This document shows positions 1-3,230 of a DNA stretch of 6,155 nucleotides, one piece after another. Below the pieces are notes generated by a model. That model did no database searches, was not told the DNA's origin, and saw nothing but the letters and a program-made list of their open reading frames with translations. The stretch is from Deltaproteobacteria bacterium (GTDB lineage: Bacteria > Myxococcota_A > Polyangia > HGW-17): the NCBI GenBank assembly GCA_003249585.1, contig QKIM01000396.1, positions 1 through 6,155 of the forward strand, in the 5' to 3' direction. A program made the position numbers and the translations under genes. The stretch's first letter is position 1; every line of letters starts with the position of its first letter.

Positions 1-264
1 GAGATGTACGTCGCGAAGTATTACCTCAAGCGGAAGAAGCCCAAAGGGGCGAAGCTCCGCCTGGACTACCTCGTTAGCAAGTATCCGGACTCCAAGCTCG
101 CGCCCGGTGCTGCGCTGTTGCTCAGTGAGCTGCATATCAAGGACGGTGAATACGCCCGGGCAGGGGCCGTGCTGAAAACAGTGCTCAAGCGCTATGCGGG
201 GACTCCGCAGGCGCGGGAAGCCCTGGCCGCCCTCGCCCAGCTCAAGGGGCGAAAGGAGAAGTAG
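1..264 (+). CDS. bamD: BamD-like outer-membrane assembly lipoprotein, C-terminal fragment
   Basis: This is the 3' end of a gene cut by the window edge; the frame is open from base 1 and ends with TAG at 262-264, leaving 87 codons. The fragment starts EMYVAKYYLKR and continues with a YPDS motif and a second helical pair. This matches the last TPR-type repeats of BamD/ComL (family pattern E-x-x-VAKYY-x-x-R, then R-x3-L-x3-YPD), so I infer the C-terminal part of the lipoprotein that works with BamA in inserting outer-membrane beta-barrel proteins. The signal peptide and lipobox would lie upstream and cannot be checked. The very basic C-terminus (GRKEK) is not diagnostic. An SD-like AAGGAG for the next gene lies inside the last codons. 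The alternative is another periplasmic TPR protein such as a YbgF/CpoB type, which is less likely given the VAKYY motif. Confidence 0.68.
   Translation, partial: EMYVAKYYLKRKKPKGAKLRLDYLVSKYPDSKLAPGAALLLSELHIKDGEYARAGAVLKTVLKRYAGTPQAREALAALAQLKGRKEK
253..258 (+). promoter_or_regulatory. Ribosome binding site of the TPR gene
   Basis: AAGGAG lies 6 nt before the ATG at 265 and inside the end of the preceding gene. It is one of the two clear Shine-Dalgarno sequences in the 1-3139 operon and fixes the start of the TPR protein directly after the upstream TAG. Confidence 0.75.
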
Positions 265-1056
265 ATGGAAGACCTTCGGAAACTTGTAGCACAGGGCCGT
301 GAATCTTACACCAACGGGGACTACGAGAACGCCGAGAAGATTCTTCTCAAGGTGCTCGAGAGACGGGACGACATGGCCGACGTCCAGAACATGCTCGGGG
401 TCATCTACTCCCAGACGGGCAGGGTGGAGGAGGCGAAGAAGTTCTTTGAGCGCGCCATCATCATCAACCCCGGATATACGGACGCCGCGCTCAACCTCTC
501 CGTGACCTATAACGAGCTCGGGAAATACGACGAGGCCCGCAAGGTCTACACCCGCGCCATGCTCCACTCCCGAAGCCAGCCGCAGGAGCTCGACCCCTTC
601 GTCCGTGGCAAGCTGGCCAACATGCATGCGGATCTCGGTGAAGTCTACCGTGAGCTCGGAATGTACAGCGAAGCGGTCAACGAATATCGGCGCTCCCTTG
701 ACCTCGCGTCCTCCTTTATCGACCTGCGTACCCGCCTGGCCGAGATATACAAGGACATGGGCGACCATGAAAGCGCCCAGCGGGAGCTGTCCGCGGTCCT
801 CGAGCAGAACGCCAACTATGTGCCGGCCCTCATCGCCATGGGCGTCTTCCACTTCAGCCGGCAGGAGTTCGACGAAGCCGAAGAGTTTTTCTCCAAGGTC
901 CGGGAACTGAATCCCAACAACCGCTCCTCCTCGCTGTATCTCAAGATGATCGCCATCCAGAAGGAAAAGGCGCAAAACGTCGGTGAGCCCGAGGCCAAGG
1001 CTCCTCCTGTGGATGACTCCTTCGACCTCAGCGACGATGACGATCTGAATCCATGA
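265..1056 (+). CDS. Tetratricopeptide (TPR) repeat protein with acidic tail
   Basis: A 263-residue protein built almost entirely of TPR helical hairpins, which are protein-protein interaction scaffolds. I count six repeats at roughly residues 4-36, 37-70, 71-104, 117-150, 151-184 and 185-218, each with the usual small residue at position 8, a G/A near position 20 and a closing P/N; examples are MLGVIYSQTGRVEEAKKFF and DLGEVYRELGMYSEAVNEY. A short insert (about 105-116) separates repeats three and four. The tail (about 235-263) is disordered-looking and ends in an acidic SDDDD stretch. No signal peptide or membrane segment is seen, so it is probably cytoplasmic. It starts immediately after the preceding stop and its TGA overlaps the next ATG (ATGA), so it is co-translated with the export gate genes. 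It may act as an assembly factor, chaperone or adaptor for that machine, but this is inference from position; the repeats alone give no specific function. Confidence 0.9.
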   Translation: MEDLRKLVAQGRESYTNGDYENAEKILLKVLERRDDMADVQNMLGVIYSQTGRVEEAKKFFERAIIINPGYTDAALNLSVTYNELGKYDEARKVYTRAMLHSRSQPQELDPFVRGKLANMHADLGEVYRELGMYSEAVNEYRRSLDLASSFIDLRTRLAEIYKDMGDHESAQRELSAVLEQNANYVPALIAMGVFHFSRQEFDEAEEFFSKVRELNPNNRSSSLYLKMIAIQKEKAQNVGEPEAKAPPVDDSFDLSDDDDLNP

Positions 1057-1409
1057 CGTCCCCCCTTGTGCTCCTCTCGTCCCAGGGAGCCCAGGTCCCC
1101 TCCATGGGGTGGCTGGTGGTCAAGACCCTGATTCTTCTGGTTGTCCTTGGGGGACTCATGTACATCGTCTTCCGGTTCGGAGGAAGCTGGATGCGTCTGC
1201 CACTGCTGCGGAAAGCGCCCTCGGGGGATCTCGTCCTGCGGAGCACACTTCCGCTCGAGCCCGGACGCGCGCTCCACCTCGTCTCCCTCGGGGACAGGGA
1301 ATACCTCATCGGCAGCTCGGACAAGGGGCTTGTACTCCTTTCCGAGCGACAGCGGCTGGAGGCGGCGGCCACCGTTGAGCCCGAGGTCCAGGAGGCCCCC
1401 CCCCTGTGA
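1053..1409 (+). CDS. fliO: FliO-like type III export gate assembly membrane protein
   Basis: A 118-residue protein with a short N-terminal segment, one hydrophobic helix (about residues 19-41, containing KTLILLVVLGGLMYIVFRF) and a small soluble beta-type domain (about 55-100) with the pattern L-x-x-LPLEPGRALHLVSLGDREYLIG. This is the architecture of FliO: a single membrane anchor and a cytoplasmic domain. In flagellar systems FliO is a small assembly factor that helps FliP form its ring. Its place directly before the R/P, Q/S, R/T genes is the classical fliOPQR order and supports the call. It begins in an ATGA overlap with the TPR gene and has no good SD, suggesting coupled translation; it ends in a GTGA overlap with the next gene. 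The last codons contain a run of nine C. It is odd that its downstream partner resembles the non-flagellar SctR. The domain is short and weakly conserved, so similarity is judged from architecture and context. Confidence 0.72.
   Translation: MTSPLVLLSSQGAQVPSMGWLVVKTLILLVVLGGLMYIVFRFGGSWMRLPLLRKAPSGDLVLRSTLPLEPGRALHLVSLGDREYLIGSSDKGLVLLSERQRLEAAATVEPEVQEAPPL
1390..1395 (+). promoter_or_regulatory. Ribosome binding site of the sctR/fliP gene
   Basis: A full AGGAGG lies within the end of the fliO-like gene, 10 nt before the GTG at 1406. It supports GTG as the start rather than the in-frame ATG at 1469, which would remove the first hydrophobic segment. The gap between SD and start consists mostly of the C9 run, so a change in run length would also alter the SD spacing. 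Confidence 0.7.
1396..1404 (+). repeat. Homopolymeric C9 tract at the fliO/sctR junction
   Basis: Nine consecutive C residues lie in the last codons of the fliO-like gene (Ala-Pro-Pro-Leu-stop), between the AGGAGG and the GTG start of the next gene. Reading directly: adding one C moves the fliO frame into the sctR frame at that GTG, giving a continuous FliO-SctR open frame. Removing one C moves it into the third frame, which is open to 2394 and is the sctS frame. No other homopolymer of this length was noticed in the window. Confidence 0.85.
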
Positions 1410-2128
1410 CACCATTGGCATTGGCTGTCGGAGGGCTCGACTCCTCCTCCCTGATCCTCCTGCTCTCCATGGTGGGGCTCGTCTCCTTCGCCCTGGTCTT
1501 CGTGACCTCCTTCGTCAAGATCGTCATCGTGCTTGGCCTCCTCAGGTCTGCCCTTGGAACGCCGCGCATTCCCCCCACTTCAGTGATCACGGGGATCGCC
1601 ATCATCCTGTCCTTCTATATCATGTACCCCGTCTTCTCCAGGGTCGTCCACACAGCGGCGCCCAGCTTTCTCGCCTTCCAGAGCACTGCGACGGCCTCTG
1701 GATCGCCTGCCGGACCACCTGGGCAGGACAAGGTGCGGGAGCTCGTCCAAATAGTCAAACAGTCCAGCGAGCCTTTACGCACCTTCCTCTCACGCCACGC
1801 CCACAAAGACGAGAAGCGCACCTTCAACCAGCTCTCCCAGGAGCTGCAGAAAGATACCGGCGGGGAAGCGTTCGGCCCCGAGAGCTTCAGGGTCCTCATC
1901 CCCGCCTTTCTCATCAGCGAGATCAAGGAGGCCTTCCTCATCGGCTTTCTCCTCTTTCTCCCCTTCCTGATTCTGGACCTCCTGGCGGCCAACATTCTTA
2001 TGGCTCTGGGAATGCACATGCTCTCTCCGACGTCGGTCTCGCTCCCCTTCAAGTTGCTGCTCTTCGTCTCTGTGGACGGGTTTGCGCTCCTCTCCCATGC
2101 GCTGGTCAAGTCCTACATGGTGACCTGA
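1406..2128 (+). CDS. sctR: Type III secretion export gate subunit SctR (FliP/YscR/HrcR family)
   Basis: A 240-residue inner-membrane protein that forms the core ring of the type III export gate with the S and T subunits. N-terminal hydrophobic helices carry FVTSFVKIVIVLGLLRSALG (32-51) and a PP motif (56-57), then a second helix (about 61-80). A hydrophilic loop (about 84-163) follows, with EPLRTFLSRHAHKDEK (122-137), then LIPAFLISEIKEAFLIGFLL (164-183) and a C-terminal LSPTSVSLPFKLLLFVSVDG (206-225). Flagellar FliP usually has a cleaved signal peptide, MLPP before the SLPFK motif and VASVLMSMGM. Here I see no clear signal peptide, LSPT instead of LPP, and ANILMALGM, all closer to SctR of injectisomes. 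The usual W after VDG is F226. The GTG start at 1406 is supported by AGGAGG upstream and the GTGA overlap with the fliO-like gene. Its stop overlaps the next ATG (TGATG). Family membership is very sure; the R-versus-FliP choice is moderate. Confidence 0.92.
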   Translation: MTPLALAVGGLDSSSLILLLSMVGLVSFALVFVTSFVKIVIVLGLLRSALGTPRIPPTSVITGIAIILSFYIMYPVFSRVVHTAAPSFLAFQSTATASGSPAGPPGQDKVRELVQIVKQSSEPLRTFLSRHAHKDEKRTFNQLSQELQKDTGGEAFGPESFRVLIPAFLISEIKEAFLIGFLLFLPFLILDLLAANILMALGMHMLSPTSVSLPFKLLLFVSVDGFALLSHALVKSYMVT

Positions 2129-2394
2129 TGCATGCCGAGCTCTACCTGTACTACACCCAGAAGGCCCTGTGGCTGCTCATCCTCTTCAGCGCGGTCCCCG
2201 TCCTCTCCTCGCTCCTCACGGGCTTCTTCGTGTCACTCTTCCAGAGTGTCACGCAGATTCAGGAATCCACTCTCTCCTTCGTCCCCAAGTTTCTCGCGGT
2301 CGCCCTCTCGCTGCTCCTCACTGCCCCCTTCATCGCCCGAGAACTCATGGAGTTCTTCGGCTTGATTCTCCAGCATGTGGCGTCACTGGCTTGA
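2128..2394 (+). CDS. sctS: Type III secretion export gate subunit SctS (FliQ/YscS family)
   Basis: An 88-residue, two-helix membrane protein, the usual length for the family. Helix one is about residues 14-37 and helix two about 53-79. The loop between them carries the signature FQSVTQIQESTLSFVPK (38-54); compare the family pattern FQA-x-TQIxExTLxFxxK, where the loop lines the gate pore. SFVPK is FliQ-like while TQIQE occurs in both branches, so this subunit alone does not decide between flagellar and non-flagellar. The start is the ATG in the TGATG overlap with the sctR stop. The same frame is open far upstream (from 1141) but that part overlaps sctR/fliO and has no membrane-protein character. 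The only SD-like sequence is a weak GGTGA at 2119-2123, so translational coupling to sctR is likely. Its end overlaps the next gene by 20 nt. Confidence 0.92.
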   Translation: MHAELYLYYTQKALWLLILFSAVPVLSSLLTGFFVSLFQSVTQIQESTLSFVPKFLAVALSLLLTAPFIARELMEFFGLILQHVASLA

Positions 2395-3139
2395 AGCTCT
2401 TGCCGGGGCGGCACCCGACCCGGGGCACTCCCTGTTGATCTTCGCGCGATTGGCCCCCCTGGGAGCACTCCCCTTCTTCAACCTCGGGCGACTCCCCTTT
2501 GTCCGCACCGTCCTGGTCCTCGCGCTCACCTTCTTCTTTTCCCTTTCCGTGCAGCCACTCCCGTTGCAGGGAGGATTCTTCGGCGCACTGGTCACAGAGC
2601 TGCTCCTCGGGATCTTCCTGTGGGTGATCATCACCACTCTCTTTTCTGTGTTCGAGGTGGCGGGGTCTCTGGCAGGGCGGCTCAGGGGCGGGACCGACCC
2701 GGACTCGAGTCTCGGGGAGATGTCAGCTACCGCGGTCCTCTTCTCGGGGCTGGCCGTGGTCCTCTTCTTCGTCTCCGGTGGACATCTGCTGTTCATCGGG
2801 GCCCTGGGTCGTCTCTTTCGGCTGATTCCTCCAGGTGGGCTCCTCGCCACCGGATTCGACGTCCCGGGGATCCTCGGCACACTCCTCCTCGCGGTCGGTT
2901 ACCTCCTCACCACGGGGATCCTGCTGGCCATTCCTCTGGTTGCCACGGTGATGATGACCGACGCCGCCGTCGGTGTTTTGTCACGGTTTTATCCGGCCAT
3001 CAACGCATTCTTCCTTGTGATGCCCCTCAAGGCCCTGTTTTTGACCTTCCTCCTCATGCTGACCGTCTCGCTCATTCCCTATTTTTTCTCTAATGTATTT
3101 GAACTGGTAACAGCATTTGTCACAACTTTGCAATTGTAA
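2375..3139 (+). CDS. sctT: Type III secretion export gate subunit SctT (FliR/YscT family)
   Basis: A 254-residue polytopic inner-membrane protein, the usual family length, that completes the R/S/T export gate. Hydrophobic stretches lie at about 18-37, 43-60, 68-92, 117-141, 165-192 and 208-238. Family landmarks are RLAPLGALPFFN (25-36), a polar cytoplasmic loop with AGSLAGRLRGGTDPDSS (96-112), LFFVSGGHLLFIGALGRLF (130-148) followed by RLIP, and LSRFYPAINAFFLVMPLK (202-219). The FRLIP piece recalls FliR and the MPLK piece recalls SctT, so the protein looks intermediate. The ATG start lies 20 nt inside sctS and has no clear SD; it is the first plausible start and gives a normal N-terminus. No flhB/sctU gene follows, although U often comes next in such operons; here an unrelated gene begins after 91 nt. 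The last 50 bases are much more AT-rich than the rest of the gene. Confidence 0.9.
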   Translation: MWRHWLEALAGAAPDPGHSLLIFARLAPLGALPFFNLGRLPFVRTVLVLALTFFFSLSVQPLPLQGGFFGALVTELLLGIFLWVIITTLFSVFEVAGSLAGRLRGGTDPDSSLGEMSATAVLFSGLAVVLFFVSGGHLLFIGALGRLFRLIPPGGLLATGFDVPGILGTLLLAVGYLLTTGILLAIPLVATVMMTDAAVGVLSRFYPAINAFFLVMPLKALFLTFLLMLTVSLIPYFFSNVFELVTAFVTTLQL

Positions 3140-3146
3140 TTGACAA
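3117..3146. repeat. TTGTCA/TGACAA inverted repeat overlapping the -35 box
   Basis: TTGTCA at 3117-3122 and TGACAA at 3141-3146 are perfect inverted copies separated by 18 nt. The right half overlaps the -35 hexamer and the left half is in the last codons of sctT. A central palindrome CAATTG (3131-3136) lies between them. The arms are too short and too far apart for a terminator and no T run follows, so an operator is the more natural reading, though chance is possible. Confidence 0.35.
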
Positions 3147-3167
3147 GGGAGGGACCTCTGATATAAC
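3140..3167 (+). promoter_or_regulatory. Sigma70-like promoter of the activase gene
   Basis: A consensus TTGACA (3140-3145) and a near-consensus TATAAC (3162-3167) are separated by 16 bp, in an AT-richer stretch just after the sctT stop. Transcription would start near 3174, giving a 5' untranslated leader of about 57 nt. It would make the activase gene its own transcription unit, although read-through from the export-gate operon is not excluded because I see no terminator in between. Confidence 0.65.
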
Positions 3168-3170
3168 CAA

Positions 3171-3187
3171 TGTCATCGTATTGTCAT
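3171..3187. repeat. TGTCAT direct repeat with 11-bp period
   Basis: TGTCAT occurs at 3171-3176 and again at 3182-3187, one helical turn apart, spanning the predicted transcription start. Together with the TGTCA at 3118 and TGACA at 3141 it makes four copies of one pentamer in about 70 bp. A repressor-type operator is possible; the motifs are short and no regulator is encoded in the window. Confidence 0.3.
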
Positions 3188-3220
3188 GATGATGAGAACT
3201 TCGTGACGCAAAATCGATGC

Positions 3221-3225
3221 AGAGG
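3221..3225 (+). promoter_or_regulatory. Ribosome binding site of the activase gene
   Basis: AGAGG lies 5 nt upstream of the ATG at 3231. An in-frame TGA at 3204 and the absence of another in-frame ATG make 3231 the start. The whole site is inside the right arm of the 10-bp inverted repeat. Confidence 0.6.
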
Positions 3226-3230
3226 TCCCC

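Larger units (their letters stand above)
3151..3229. repeat. 10-bp perfect inverted repeat joining promoter spacer and RBS
   Basis: GGGACCTCTG at 3151-3160 is the exact reverse complement of CAGAGGTCCC at 3220-3229, with 59 nt between. The left arm lies between the -35 and -10 boxes; the right arm contains the AGAGG ribosome binding site and ends 1 nt before the ATG. Two readings are possible: paired protein-binding sites, or RNA pairing that hides the RBS only in transcripts that begin upstream of 3151. Confidence 0.55.

Noticed and set aside
1141..2127. Long upstream extension of the sctS frame (open from 1141)
   Set aside because: It overlaps all of sctR and most of the fliO-like gene, its product is rich in Arg/Pro/Ser like typical shadow frames, and sctS starts naturally at the TGATG at 2128. 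It matters only as the frame entered by a one-base loss in the C9 tract.
3090..3150. Rho-independent terminator after sctT
   Set aside because: There is no GC-rich stem followed by a T run; the T6 run near 3092 lies inside the gene and is not preceded by a stem.
3168..3230. Riboswitch in the activase leader
   Set aside because: The leader is only about 57 nt and I recognise no conserved aptamer core; the pairing seen is better described by the simple inverted repeat.
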